Assembly: GCA_964536025.1 (NCBI GenBank)
Contig: CAZHXA010000010.1
Location: 1-62,025, forward strand
Reading direction: 5' to 3'
DNA: 62,025 bases
From: RGIG4576 sp964536025
GTDB lineage: Bacteria; Bacteroidota; Bacteroidia; Bacteroidales; Muribaculaceae
Shown: positions 1 through 9,238 of the stretch, piece by piece
Layout of the letters: the number at the start of each line of letters is the position of its first letter
How positions within the stretch are numbered: position 1 is the stretch's first letter
Position numbers and translations under genes: made by a program
Notes under the pieces: model-generated
Seen by the model: the letters and a program-made list of their open reading frames with translations, nothing else
What the model was told of the DNA's origin: nothing
Database searches by the model: none

Positions 1-55
1 ACCAACGACCCCCTGATTAACAGTCAGGTGCTCTAACCAACTGAGCTATTGAAGC
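1..55 (-). tRNA. tRNA-Asn (anticodon GTT), 3' part cut by window edge
   Basis: Read on the minus strand, the 5' acceptor arm GCTTCAA is followed by TAGCTCAG, a D-loop, and an anticodon stem-loop with loop CTGTTAA closed by CCTGA/TCAGG, giving anticodon GTT (asparagine). The variable loop and the start of the T arm are visible. The 3' acceptor strand lies outside the window. A matching promoter lies just upstream. Confidence 0.93.
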
Positions 56-85
56 GGTTGTGCAATCTTTTTGTTAATTGCGTTG

Positions 86-116
86 CAAAATTACTTCCAA
101 TATTTGAATTATGCAA
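86..116 (-). promoter_or_regulatory. Bacteroides-type promoter of tRNA-Asn
   Basis: On the minus strand a -7 box TAATTTTG (86-93) is preceded, after a 20-bp spacer, by TTG (114-116). This matches the Bacteroidota primary-sigma consensus TTTG-N19-21-TAnnTTTG and places the start about 20-25 nt before the mature tRNA. Confidence 0.7.
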
Positions 117-224
117 CAACTTTTGAAAAAAAAGCGAGATATTTTTATTTTTTAAGACTTTTTCTCATAAAAACAAGCTCTATATTCGGCTCTATGTTGT
201 ACTTTAGCGAAAAAATCGGATAAA

Positions 225-1886
225 ATGAAGAAAAGAATAAATTGGTTACTTACTTTTGTTGTTGTAGTGTTCATGACATGTGAAATGAATGCTCAAAATA
301 AAGAAACTGAAATTGCAAGAAGCTTGGATACGTTTACATCGGTATTTAAAAAATTACATACTTATTATGTTGATACCATAAGTACGCAAAAAAGCATTGA
401 TAGAGCTATTAATGCTATGCTTAATGATGTAGACCCCTATACTGAATATTTCCCAGCCAAAGAGCAAGAGGAGTTTCGTACGATTACAAAAGGTGAGTAT
501 GCCGGACTTGGTTCGGCTATAGTTTTTCGTAATGGGGCAACTTATTTTTCGGAACCATACGAAAATAGTCCTGCGGCTAAAGCCGGAATCATGCCCGGTG
601 ATAAAATTGTAAAAATTGATGGAGATAGCGTTATAGGCTTGGCGGTAGATAAAGTAAGCGAACGCCTTAAAGGACAACCAAAAACAATTGTAAAAGTGGA
701 AATAGAACGTCCACATGTAGGATTAATGCAATTTGAATTGGTAAGACAAAAAATACAGATACCAAGTGTTCCATATTTTGGTGTTCAGCGAGAGAATTTA
801 GGGTATATATCGCTTACCACGTTCAGTGAAAAATCGGCACAAGAAGTTAAAGAGGCTTTGCTTGAATTGAAAAAAAATCCTGCTGTAAAATCAATAGTGC
901 TTGATTTGCGAGGCAATGGCGGAGGTCTTTTGGAAAGTGCGGTACAGATTGTGGGTTATTTTGTGCCTAAAGGAACAGAAGTTCTAACGCAAAAAGGGAA
1001 ATTAAAGCAAAATACTAAAACATATAAAACAACGCAAGATCCTATAGACGATAAAACTCCGCTTGTAATTCTAATTGATGGAGGTTCGGCCTCTTCTTCT
1101 GAGATTGTGACCGGAGCTTTACAGGATTTAGATCGTGCTGTGGTTATCGGAATTCGTTCCTTTGGAAAGGGACTTGTTCAAACAACACTTTCTTTACCCT
1201 ATGATGCCATGATGAAGGTTACAACGGCAAAATATTATATTCCAAGTGGACGTCTTATCCAAGCTATTGATTATTCTCATAGAAATCCGGATGGTTCGGT
1301 AGCTCGTATTCCCGACAGCTTGACAACGGTGTATCGCACAGCAAATGGCAGAGAAGTTCGCGATGGTGGTGGAATTACGCCCGATATTGAAGTGAAATAT
1401 CCAAAAGTTAATCGTCTTGCTTATAATATAGTGAAAGATTTTTGGGCTTTTGATTTTGCAACAAAATATGCTCATGAAAATAAAAGTATTCCTGCCATTG
1501 AAGATTTTGTCGTTACCGATACTATTTACAATCAGTTTAAAGGTTTTATAAATCCAGAAAAATTTCAATACGACAAACTTTGTGAAGATGGAGTAAAACA
1601 ATTGCGAGAGGTAGCCGAAACCGAAGGGTATATGAATGATTCTACAAAAGTGGTTTTTGCTCAATTGGAAAAATTGTTGAAGCATGATTTAAATCGAGAT
1701 TTAGATATTCATAGAAAGTTTATATCCAGCATATTGGCACAGGAGATTGTTAAAAGGTACTATTATCAAAGAGGTGGTGCTATTCAAGATTTAAAAGATG
1801 ACCCTGCTATGGATGCTGTTGTTAAATTATTCTCAACAGAAGGAGAATATGATAGATTATTGAAACCAACTAGAAGTAAAAAATAA
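225..1886 (+). CDS. S41 family C-terminal processing peptidase (CtpA-like)
   Basis: A serine protease of the tail-specific/CtpA family that cleaves C-termini of envelope proteins. An N-terminal signal peptide (about residues 1-23, ending near NAQ) predicts periplasmic export. A PDZ domain spans roughly residues 85-165 (with GLGSAI and AGIMPGD). The S41 core follows, with GNGGG near 232, the nucleophile-serine motif GGSASSSEI at 286-294, and the general-base lysine K315 in SFGKG. The length of 553 residues is usual for Bacteroidota S41 proteins with a C-terminal extension. It is a single gene after the divergent tRNA and ends at a bidirectional hairpin. Family assignment is secure; substrates are unknown. 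Confidence 0.93.
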   Translation: MKKRINWLLTFVVVVFMTCEMNAQNKETEIARSLDTFTSVFKKLHTYYVDTISTQKSIDRAINAMLNDVDPYTEYFPAKEQEEFRTITKGEYAGLGSAIVFRNGATYFSEPYENSPAAKAGIMPGDKIVKIDGDSVIGLAVDKVSERLKGQPKTIVKVEIERPHVGLMQFELVRQKIQIPSVPYFGVQRENLGYISLTTFSEKSAQEVKEALLELKKNPAVKSIVLDLRGNGGGLLESAVQIVGYFVPKGTEVLTQKGKLKQNTKTYKTTQDPIDDKTPLVILIDGGSASSSEIVTGALQDLDRAVVIGIRSFGKGLVQTTLSLPYDAMMKVTTAKYYIPSGRLIQAIDYSHRNPDGSVARIPDSLTTVYRTANGREVRDGGGITPDIEVKYPKVNRLAYNIVKDFWAFDFATKYAHENKSIPAIEDFVVTDTIYNQFKGFINPEKFQYDKLCEDGVKQLREVAETEGYMNDSTKVVFAQLEKLLKHDLNRDLDIHRKFISSILAQEIVKRYYYQRGGAIQDLKDDPAMDAVVKLFSTEGEYDRLLKPTRSKK

Positions 1887-1917
1887 ATTAACATCCTCTT
1901 GGTATAAAATAAGTAAA

Positions 1918-1957
1918 AAAGTGCTTGATTGTTAGGAATTCCTCAATCAAGCACTTT
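1918..1957. terminator. bidirectional hairpin terminator, copy 1 of a twin pair
   Basis: A 14-bp perfect stem (AAAGTGCTTGATTG against CAATCAAGCACTTT) encloses a 12-nt loop and sits between the convergent protease and symporter genes. On the minus strand it is followed by a run of T. An almost identical hairpin lies at 3511-3551 on the other side of the symporter gene. Confidence 0.85.
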
Positions 1958-1981
1958 AATGTATCAAAGAAACTGTTTTTT

Positions 1982-3343
1982 TTATTTAGGTAGTTTATGC
2001 TTTTCAAAATACGCTTTAGCTTCGCGTTTCACTTGTGGAGATAAACGGAATAGTGCATACATGGTAGGTATCGCCATAAATGCAAATGCTAAATCCATTA
2101 TGCTCACCACTAAATCAAGGGATATAATGCAAGCTACAACAATCATAAATAGATAAAAATAGTCGTAATATTTTCCGTTTTTATATCCAAATAAGTATCC
2201 TGCACATTGTGTGCCATAATAAGAATAAGAAAACATTGTTGTTATAGCAAAGATAAACACTATTATCATAAGTGCATATTCACCCCAGCCGGGTAGCATA
2301 GTTTCAAAAGCATTTAAGGCTATATATAATCCTTTTACTCCTTCAACTTCAATAGGGCTTATTGTCATTGCCATAAGTATAGGAATAGCAGTAAGTGTAC
2401 ACACAAGCCCGGAATCAATAGCAGGCCCAATCATTGCAACAAGTCCTTCTCTTACTGGTTCAGCGTTGCGTGAAGCACCATGCATTAGAGACGCTGTTCC
2501 TACCCCTGCTTCATTCACATACATTGCTCGGCGTGCTCCGGTCAATGCTATAAAAGCTAAAGCTCCAAATCCGGCTTTTACATTGAACGCTTCACTCACG
2601 ATTTCATAAAACACTTTAGGCAACAATTCAATATTGGATACAATCACAATGAATACAAGCAAGAAATACAAGCCAACCATTATAGGTACAACTTTAGTGG
2701 CTATTTTTGATATGCGTTTTATGCCACCAAGTACTACAATAGACACGACAAAAGCCATTATAAGACCTGTTATCAAGCGAAAATTGAAAGTGTCGGGAGC
2801 ATCAAGTACCGTTATAAATGATTCGGTAAGTTGATTTGCTTGCATAAAACAGAGTGTTCCTATCATACCAAAGAAAGCAAAGAATATAGCCAATGGACGA
2901 TATTTTTTGCCAAGTCCTTCAGTGAGTACATACATGGGACCACCATGAACATTACCTTCTTTGTCTTTTCCTTTATACATTATGGCTAGTGTTCCTTCGA
3001 AGAATTTTGTAGACATTCCCAATAAAGCACTTATCCACATCCAAAAAATAGCACCGGGTCCACCTATTGATATAGCAATAGCAACACCGGCAATATTTCC
3101 CATACCAACAGTTGAGCATATACTGCTCATTAATGCTTGGAATGAGCTTATTTGTCCATCTCCGCTTGGACTTTTAGTTTGCAATGCTTTAAGTGACCAA
3201 TTAAGGCGACGCAACGGAATGGCACCTGAATAGATGAATAGGAACAAGCCTCCTCCTATTAACCAAATAAACAAGGGGAAACCACAAACAAAATCGCTAA
3301 TAGTAACGATTCCGTCTTTTAAAACATTTAATAAATCAATCAC
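1982..3343 (-). CDS. alanine/glycine:cation symporter (AGCS family)
   Basis: A sodium- or proton-coupled amino-acid importer of the inner membrane. The 453 residues carry about ten hydrophobic helices. The AGCS signature appears as STVGMGNIAGVA at 78-89, followed by GGPGAIFWMW and, further on, HGGPMYV. Length matches AlsT/DagA-type carriers. The start ATG at 3343 lies about 45 bp downstream of a TACCTTTG -7 box. The gene stands alone between two copies of the same hairpin. The transported amino acid (alanine, glycine or glutamine) cannot be decided from sequence alone. Confidence 0.93.
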   Translation of the reverse strand: MIDLLNVLKDGIVTISDFVCGFPLFIWLIGGGLFLFIYSGAIPLRRLNWSLKALQTKSPSGDGQISSFQALMSSICSTVGMGNIAGVAIAISIGGPGAIFWMWISALLGMSTKFFEGTLAIMYKGKDKEGNVHGGPMYVLTEGLGKKYRPLAIFFAFFGMIGTLCFMQANQLTESFITVLDAPDTFNFRLITGLIMAFVVSIVVLGGIKRISKIATKVVPIMVGLYFLLVFIVIVSNIELLPKVFYEIVSEAFNVKAGFGALAFIALTGARRAMYVNEAGVGTASLMHGASRNAEPVREGLVAMIGPAIDSGLVCTLTAIPILMAMTISPIEVEGVKGLYIALNAFETMLPGWGEYALMIIVFIFAITTMFSYSYYGTQCAGYLFGYKNGKYYDYFYLFMIVVACIISLDLVVSIMDLAFAFMAIPTMYALFRLSPQVKREAKAYFEKHKLPK

Positions 3344-3386
3344 TAATAAATCAAATTAAGTTATATTCTATATAGATAATAATTTG

Positions 3387-3394
3387 CAAAGGTA
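3387..3394 (-). promoter_or_regulatory. -7 box of the AGCS symporter gene
   Basis: Minus-strand TACCTTTG matches TAnnTTTG exactly. At the -33 distance only a TTTTC-like stretch is present. The rest of 3395-3510 is AT-rich with no further recognisable element. Confidence 0.5.
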
Positions 3395-3510
3395 CTGTAA
3401 ATAAGTAATAAAAGAAAATCGATTAAAGCTTTTTTACCTCAATTAGTATTTTTGAAAGCTGTATTTAAAGATATTAAAGCTAAATAACAAACGAAATTCA
3501 AACAATAAAG

Positions 3511-3551
3511 AAAGTGCTTGATTGAAGGTTTTTACCTCAATCAAGCACTTT
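3511..3551 (-). terminator. groEL terminator, copy 2 of a twin pair
   Basis: Arms AAAGTGCTTGATTGA and TCAATCAAGCACTTT, with a one-base bulge and two further GG/CC pairs, enclose a short AT loop. A T-rich run follows on the minus strand. Stem and flanking bases match the hairpin at 1918-1957; only the loop differs. Confidence 0.85.
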
Positions 3552-3576
3552 AAGTATATAAAATAAGATTATTTTA

Positions 3577-5208
3577 TTACATCATTCCTCCCATGCCTGG
3601 GTTCATACCTGCCACAGGAGCGGGGTTTTCTTCAGGTTTTTCTGCAATTACACATTCGGTAGTTAAGAACATGCCTGCAATGGATGCTGCATTTTCGAGA
3701 GCTACACGAGTAACTTTTGCTGGGTCGATAACACCTGTTTCAAATAGGTTCTCAAATTTGTTGGTACGTGCATTGTAACCGAAATCAGCTTTACCGTCTT
3801 TAACTTTTTGTACGATAACAGCACCTTCAAGTCCGGCATTGTAAACGATTTGGCGAAGAGGCTCTTCGATAGCACGGCGAATGATGTCGATACCTGTTGT
3901 TTCATCGTCATTTACGCCTTTTAAGTTTTCCAATGCTTCAACGCAACGTATGTATGCTGTACCACCTCCAGGAACAATACCTTCGGCAACTGCTGCACGG
4001 GTAGCACTCAATGCATCGTCTACGCGGTCTTTCTTTTCTTTCATTTCCACTTCAGAAGGAGCACCGATGTAAAGAACAGCAACACCGCCTGCAAGTTTAG
4101 CAAGGCGTTCTTGTAATTTTTCGCGGTCATATTGAGATTTGGTAGTTTCAATTTGAACCTTGATTTGAGCTACACGGTCGGCAATAGCTTGTTTGTCGCC
4201 TGCTCCATTTACTATGGTTGTATTTTCTTTATTTACAGAAACTTTTTCAGCAGTACCAAGCATGTCGATTGTAGTGCCTTCAAGTTTTAATCCTTTTTCT
4301 TCAGAAACAACTACACCACCTGTCAAAATTGCGATGTCTTCAAGCATTTCTTTACGACGGTCACCAAAACCAGGTGCTTTTACTGCACATATCTTCAATG
4401 AGCCACGCAAACGGTTGACTACAAGGGTAGCAAGAGCTTCGCTGTCAACGTCTTCGGCAATGATAAGAAGAGGACGCCCGCTTTGTGCTGTAGCTTCAAG
4501 AATAGGAAGCATATCCTTCAAGTTGGATATTTTCTTGTCGTATAGAAGGATGTAAGGGGAGTCCATTTCGCATTCCATTTTTTCTGTGTTAGTAACAAAA
4601 TATGGAGAAATGTAACCACGGTCAAATTGCATACCTTCTACAACGTCTACTGTTGTATCGGTTCCTTTTGCTTCTTCTACAGTGATAACGCCTTCTTTTT
4701 TAACTTTCTTCATGGCTTCAGCAATAAGTCGACCTATTTCATCGTCATTGTTAGCTGAGATTTTAGCCACATTTTCTATTTTGTCAAAATCATCACCAAC
4801 TTCTTGAGCTTGAGCTTTGATGCCTTCAATAACTTTTGCAACAGCTTTGTCAATACCACGTTTCAAATCCATAGGATTAGCTCCGGCAGCAACATTTTTT
4901 AATCCTGTGTTAATGATTGCTTGAGCAAGTACGGTAGCTGTAGTAGTACCATCACCTGCATCGTCGCCGGTCTTGGAAGCAACTTCTTTTACAAGTTGAG
5001 CTCCCATATTTTGGAATTTATCTTCAAGTTCGACTTCTTTAGCAACGCTTACTCCATCTTTTGTTATGTGAGGAGCACCGAATTTCTTTTCGATAATCAC
5101 GTTACGTCCTTTAGGACCAAGAGTTACTTTAACAGCGTCGGCCAATGCGTCAACGCCTTTTTTAAGTTCTTCGCGAGCTTTAATATTGAATTTTATTTCT
5201 TTAGCCAT
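3577..5208 (-). CDS. groEL: chaperonin GroEL (Hsp60)
   Basis: The 60-kDa chaperonin subunit, forming the double ring that folds cytosolic proteins with ATP and the GroES lid. It has the usual length of 543 residues, the nucleotide-binding GDGTTTATVLA at 85-95, and a glycine/methionine C-terminal tail (GMNPGMGGMM). It follows groES by 34 bp on the same strand, forming the canonical groES-groEL operon. Long ORFs on the opposite strand here are shadows. Confidence 0.99.
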   Translation of the reverse strand: MAKEIKFNIKAREELKKGVDALADAVKVTLGPKGRNVIIEKKFGAPHITKDGVSVAKEVELEDKFQNMGAQLVKEVASKTGDDAGDGTTTATVLAQAIINTGLKNVAAGANPMDLKRGIDKAVAKVIEGIKAQAQEVGDDFDKIENVAKISANNDDEIGRLIAEAMKKVKKEGVITVEEAKGTDTTVDVVEGMQFDRGYISPYFVTNTEKMECEMDSPYILLYDKKISNLKDMLPILEATAQSGRPLLIIAEDVDSEALATLVVNRLRGSLKICAVKAPGFGDRRKEMLEDIAILTGGVVVSEEKGLKLEGTTIDMLGTAEKVSVNKENTTIVNGAGDKQAIADRVAQIKVQIETTKSQYDREKLQERLAKLAGGVAVLYIGAPSEVEMKEKKDRVDDALSATRAAVAEGIVPGGGTAYIRCVEALENLKGVNDDETTGIDIIRRAIEEPLRQIVYNAGLEGAVIVQKVKDGKADFGYNARTNKFENLFETGVIDPAKVTRVALENAASIAGMFLTTECVIAEKPEENPAPVAGMNPGMGGMM

Positions 5209-5242
5209 AGTTGTAATGTTTTGAATGATTTAAATCGTAAGA

Positions 5243-5518
5243 TTATTTTTCTAATATAGCAAGAATGTCATTTTGACGCATCATTAAGTATTTTACGCCT
5301 TCTACTTCAAGCTCAGTGCCTGAATATTTTCCATATAATACAGTGTCGCCCACTTTGACTACCATTTCTTCGTCTTTAGTACCGTTGCCTACTGCAACAA
5401 CAGTTCCTTTTAGAGGCTTTTCTTTTGCAGAATCGGGGATGATAATACCGCCCACAGTTACTTCTTCAGCTTCAGCAGGAGTGATAAGCACTCTGTCTGA
5501 TAATGGTTTAATGTTCAT
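5243..5518 (-). CDS. groES: co-chaperonin GroES (Hsp10)
   Basis: The heptameric lid of the GroEL chamber. The 91 residues start MNIKPLSDRVLI and contain the mobile-loop region (EEVTVGGIIIPDSAKEKP) and the C-terminal strand YLMMRQNDILAIL typical of the family. It is first in the operon with groEL. No CIRCE element is present upstream; instead there is a different inverted repeat and a TTGGCACG box. Confidence 0.98.
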   Translation of the reverse strand: MNIKPLSDRVLITPAEAEEVTVGGIIIPDSAKEKPLKGTVVAVGNGTKDEEMVVKVGDTVLYGKYSGTELEVEGVKYLMMRQNDILAILEK

Positions 5519-5582
5519 AATCTTTCAGTATTTATTTTATATATTAATTTTCGTTTTATCTGTCGTTTAATATAACATATAA

Positions 5583-5610
5583 CGTGCCAAAATGTTTTTT
5601 TGCCATTTTG
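5583..5610 (-). promoter_or_regulatory. putative groESL control region: TTGGCACG box and CAAAATG-N9-CATTTTG repeat
   Basis: On the minus strand TTGGCACG (5583-5590) is an exact match to the -24 half of a sigma-54 promoter, but the -12 position reads ATGT rather than TTGC. It overlaps an inverted repeat with arms CAAAATG (5588-5594) and CATTTTG (5604-5610) and a 9-nt spacer. No TAnnTTTG promoter was seen before groES. Whether this is a promoter, an operator or both is inference. Confidence 0.4.
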
Positions 5611-5623
5611 TCAGTCCTAAAAA

Positions 5624-6967
5624 TCATAATTTTTGAATAAATCTTGTGATGTCGTCAAGAACTTCGGGTGAAATGGTTTCTGATATTTTAATGTATTCTT
5701 CAATTGCTCCTGTGTTACAATGTTGAAATAAATGATTCAAACCTTTATATTCTCTTATTATATCGCCCTCTTTCCATTGTAAATTATCTTTTATCATGGC
5801 AAGATTTGTTTTTGATATAACTTGATTGTCTTTTTCTCCATTTATTGCCATAATAGGGCATTTTATTTTTCTTATGTCTTCTATAGGATTATAAGCGATA
5901 AAATAATTAAGCCATGCGTTGTCGGTTTCCATGAGCAAGATTAAATTATTGCGTAAATTCTCCGAAATTTCGGCTTTTGATTCTGATATTGCCATCGTTA
6001 CTAGCATTTGAGTATTAATACTCGAAGTTTTTCCGTAGGCAATTTTATATTGATATACTTTTCTTAAAGCACGACAATAGTCTTCGGTCATTTTTGTTGA
6101 TATACCTTTATCTGGTAGTAATAGTCGGTTTTGTTCTATCAAAATATCGGTACCGTTTAGAGCTGCTCCTGCCAAACTTATTATAAAATCGGTTTTTTCT
6201 TCACCTGCAAGTTTAAATGCAATTGAACCACCTTCGCTATGTCCTAATAAGCCTATTTTGCCAAATTTTTTCAGTTTTCGTAAAAAACATAATCCTGAAG
6301 TCGCATCTTCGGCAAAAGTGGCAGTTGTGGCATTCTTAAGTTCTCCGGTAGATTTATCTTTTCCTCTGTCGTCATATCGTAAAGACGCAATTCCATTCAT
6401 GGCAAGGTGATGTGCTATGACTGCAAACGGTCGATGCTCAAATATTTCTTCATCGCGATTTTGTTGTCCGCTTCCTGTCACAAGAAGTACGACTGGAGTT
6501 TTTCCTTTTTTGAAATCAGTAGGATAAGATAATGTACCACTTAAAACGGCTCCGTCTTTTGGATTGGTAAATGAAACTTCTTTGGTTATATACTGAAATG
6601 GTGGTTTGGGAGATTGTGGACGATTATAAACCGGTTTGCCTTGATTTAAGGTAAGATTAAACTTGTGTCCCATTTGAGTGAATACTCCATCAATCTTTTT
6701 ATCGTTAATTTTACCTTCAAAAACAACATTTAATTGAGGTACTTCCACAATCAAAGAATCGGTGGAACTTGGTTTTAATACAGCCGGAATACCTACTGGT
6801 GTTTGGTCGGGACTGTACATGGTGCAACTATCTCCGTCAATATTAAAAACTATAGTTAGGTTTTGCAATCCTAATGATAATTTACCGTTCCAAAAACCGG
6901 CAATGCTTACTGCTTTCGAGAGGAAAGCGATAAGCATTGCAATAGTTAGAAATAAATTTCTTTTCAT
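5624..6967 (-). CDS. secreted alpha/beta hydrolase (S9/dienelactone hydrolase-like)
   Basis: A predicted exported serine hydrolase of 447 residues. The chosen start (ATG at 6967) gives MKRNLFLTIAML, a clean signal peptide; the open frame extends upstream to 6994 but that would overlap the end of mgtE, and a second ATG lies at 6973. An N-terminal beta-rich region of about 110 residues precedes the hydrolase fold. That fold carries the nucleophile elbow GHSEGG, an Asp in GEKDNQ and a His in GLNHLF. It lies 13 bp after mgtE and is probably co-transcribed. The substrate (ester, peptide or acyl group) is unknown. Confidence 0.85.
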   Translation of the reverse strand: MKRNLFLTIAMLIAFLSKAVSIAGFWNGKLSLGLQNLTIVFNIDGDSCTMYSPDQTPVGIPAVLKPSSTDSLIVEVPQLNVVFEGKINDKKIDGVFTQMGHKFNLTLNQGKPVYNRPQSPKPPFQYITKEVSFTNPKDGAVLSGTLSYPTDFKKGKTPVVLLVTGSGQQNRDEEIFEHRPFAVIAHHLAMNGIASLRYDDRGKDKSTGELKNATTATFAEDATSGLCFLRKLKKFGKIGLLGHSEGGSIAFKLAGEEKTDFIISLAGAALNGTDILIEQNRLLLPDKGISTKMTEDYCRALRKVYQYKIAYGKTSSINTQMLVTMAISESKAEISENLRNNLILLMETDNAWLNYFIAYNPIEDIRKIKCPIMAINGEKDNQVISKTNLAMIKDNLQWKEGDIIREYKGLNHLFQHCNTGAIEEYIKISETISPEVLDDITRFIQKL

Positions 6968-6980
6968 ATTCATATTTAGT

Positions 6981-8348
6981 TTAACTGAATGCACTTATCA
7001 GATAAGAACTTACGAGCATGTAAATTAACATACCTACAACGTCGCTTGTAATCGTAATAAACGGACCTGTTGCAAGAGCTGGATCAATTTTTATTTTTTC
7101 AAGCATTAAAGGAACGAATGAGCCAAATACGGAAGAAAATAGAACCACTGCAAATAATGACAATGTAACAGCCAATGTTACTACATCTATAGGACTTTCT
7201 CCTATGCATAAGCGATATAAGTACACCATTAGAGATATGACTAACGCGTTAAGCAAAGCCACGCTGAACTCTTTAAGCAGTAATTTGCCTGAATTCTTTA
7301 TATCAAGGCTTCCGTTTGCAAGACCTTGCACAACTATAGCCGAAGATTGTGTTCCTACGTTACCTCCTGTACCTCCGATAAGAGGAATAAACAAAGCCAT
7401 TGCCGGATTGGTAGCAAAACCTTTTTCAAAGCCTCCAAGAATCCAAGAGTTGGCTATACCGCCGAAAATCCCTATCAATAGCCATGGAAGACGAGCTTTA
7501 GTTTGTAAAAGTATGCTATCGTCGGTTTCAACATCTTGCGAGATACCTGAAGCTAATTGGTAATCGCGTTCTCGTAATTCACGCACAGTGTCCATAACGT
7601 CATCGACGGTGATGCGACCCACCAATCGACCAATGGAGTCGATAACCGGCATTGCCACAAGATTATATTTTTCAAAATCTCTTGCAACATCTTCAATAGG
7701 AGTATCGGTTTTTACCGATACCGGGTCTTCTTCCATTACATGCTTTATTTTTGAAACCGAAGGGTGTGTTATCATTTTTTGTAATGGGAATACACCTTTT
7801 AAACGGTTGTCGTCATCTACTACATATACGTTGTAGATTTCGCTTATGCCTTCTTCCTCGGCTTGGGTACGCATTTCTTTCATACATTCTTGCATACTCC
7901 AATTCTCGTTAACGACAATCATTTCGGTGCCCATAAGACCCCCGGCAGTGTCGTCATCATATTTCAATAGGTCGATAATGTCGCCAGCTTGGTCAACGTC
8001 TTCGATATGTGAAATGATTTCATCGCGATCTTCTTCATCAATTTCTTGTAGAAGGTCAACAGCATCATCGGTATCAAGAAGTTCAAGAGTTTCAGCAATT
8101 TCTTTTGCTGGCATTTGCTCCAATTGTCGGCGACGGTCGTCTTCGTCCATCTCCATAAGCACTTCGGCAGCAACCTCTTCATCAAGCAGACTTTCAAAGA
8201 ATTCTTCATCTTCAACGTCCAAGCTTTCAAAAAGTTCGGCAATATCGGCTGGGTGTAAGTCGGCAAGTAATTTTCTACCAAGTACAACATCTTTCCTTGC
8301 AATCACTTCATGCAAGTCTTCCATGAATTCTTTAGTGTACTCTTTCAT
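6981..8348 (-). CDS. mgtE: magnesium transporter MgtE
   Basis: A Mg2+-gated channel/transporter of the inner membrane. The 455 residues show the MgtE layout: an acidic helical N domain (about 1-125), two CBS domains (about 135-255) that sense cytosolic magnesium, and five hydrophobic helices from about 285 onward. The conserved GGTGGNVGTQSS motif lies in the pore region. It sits 8 bp downstream of ksgA and just before the hydrolase gene, suggesting a ksgA-mgtE-hydrolase transcript. Confidence 0.96.
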   Translation of the reverse strand: MKEYTKEFMEDLHEVIARKDVVLGRKLLADLHPADIAELFESLDVEDEEFFESLLDEEVAAEVLMEMDEDDRRRQLEQMPAKEIAETLELLDTDDAVDLLQEIDEEDRDEIISHIEDVDQAGDIIDLLKYDDDTAGGLMGTEMIVVNENWSMQECMKEMRTQAEEEGISEIYNVYVVDDDNRLKGVFPLQKMITHPSVSKIKHVMEEDPVSVKTDTPIEDVARDFEKYNLVAMPVIDSIGRLVGRITVDDVMDTVRELRERDYQLASGISQDVETDDSILLQTKARLPWLLIGIFGGIANSWILGGFEKGFATNPAMALFIPLIGGTGGNVGTQSSAIVVQGLANGSLDIKNSGKLLLKEFSVALLNALVISLMVYLYRLCIGESPIDVVTLAVTLSLFAVVLFSSVFGSFVPLMLEKIKIDPALATGPFITITSDVVGMLIYMLVSSYLISAFS

Positions 8349-8356
8349 ATCCCATT

Positions 8357-9148
8357 TTATTTATTTTGAATACGATTGGATTCCAATATGTTTGTTAATT
8401 CGATGAACTGAGCCACACTCAACTGTTCGGGACGCATGCCGAAAATCGGTTGGTTCAATATTTCCGTGTTGTTCCCGGCAATGTTTCGTAGCGAATTTCG
8501 CAACGTCTTGCGTCGTTGTCCGAAAGATGTTTTAACGATGGTTTTAAATAGCTTTTCGTCGCAACCTAAATGTTGCACACTATTGCGAGTGAGCTTAATA
8601 ACACCACTTTTTACTTTTGGGGGTGGATTAAAAACATGTTCGGGGACTGTAAATAAATATTCTATATCATACCACGCTTGCAACAAGACAGAAAGTATTC
8701 CATAGGTTTTTGAACCCGGAGGAGCAGCCACTCGTTGTGCAACTTCACGTTGGAACATGCCGCTACAACATTGGATTTGGTCTTTATAGTCTAATATTTT
8801 AAATAAAATTTGAGATGAAATGTTATAAGGATAGTTACCAATAACGCAAAAGTCATTATCTCCGTAAATTTCATGCAAATCAAGTTTTAAAAAATCGGCT
8901 GAAATAATTTTGTTTTCAAGTTCTGGATAATGTTCTTCTAGATATTCAACACTTTCCTTATCCAGTTCCACTACTTTTAAATCATGCCCATCGGCTATCA
9001 AATATTGAGTGAGTACACCCATTCCCGGACCAATTTCAAGAACAGGCATATTGCGATAATCTATAAGCGTGTCGGCAATATTCTGTGCTACCGATAAATC
9101 GGTAAGGAAATGTTGTCCTAAATTCTTTTTTGCCTTTACTTGTTGCAT
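8357..9148 (-). CDS. rsmA: 16S rRNA (adenine1518-N6/adenine1519-N6)-dimethyltransferase
   Basis: KsgA/RsmA dimethylates two adjacent adenines in the 3' hairpin of 16S rRNA during small-subunit maturation, using SAM. Its 263 residues contain KKNLGQHFL near the N-terminus, the SAM-binding EIGPGMG motif (38-44), and the catalytic NYPY motif at 105-108. It is the first gene of a run with mgtE, behind a strong divergent-type promoter. Length and motifs are normal. Confidence 0.97.
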   Translation of the reverse strand: MQQVKAKKNLGQHFLTDLSVAQNIADTLIDYRNMPVLEIGPGMGVLTQYLIADGHDLKVVELDKESVEYLEEHYPELENKIISADFLKLDLHEIYGDNDFCVIGNYPYNISSQILFKILDYKDQIQCCSGMFQREVAQRVAAPPGSKTYGILSVLLQAWYDIEYLFTVPEHVFNPPPKVKSGVIKLTRNSVQHLGCDEKLFKTIVKTSFGQRRKTLRNSLRNIAGNNTEILNQPIFGMRPEQLSVAQFIELTNILESNRIQNK

Positions 9149-9238
9149 AAATGTGAGCTTTTTTACTATGAGATAAGCATTTTTAATTCTTTAGGGACGA
9201 AAATGCCCCCGATATTACGAAGAACGGAGAAAATCTCC

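Noticed and set aside
3593..5259. Several open frames on the plus strand opposite groEL/groES
   Set aside because: They exist only because of groEL codon bias; they have no promoter, no family resemblance and full overlap with certain genes.
5519..5623. CIRCE heat-shock element before groES
   Set aside because: The inverted repeat there (CAAAATG-N9-CATTTTG) has CIRCE-like spacing but not the TTAGCACTC sequence.
7846..8406. A Ser-rich 186-codon frame opposite mgtE
   Set aside because: The serine runs are the reverse complement of acidic codons in the MgtE N domain; no independent gene signals.
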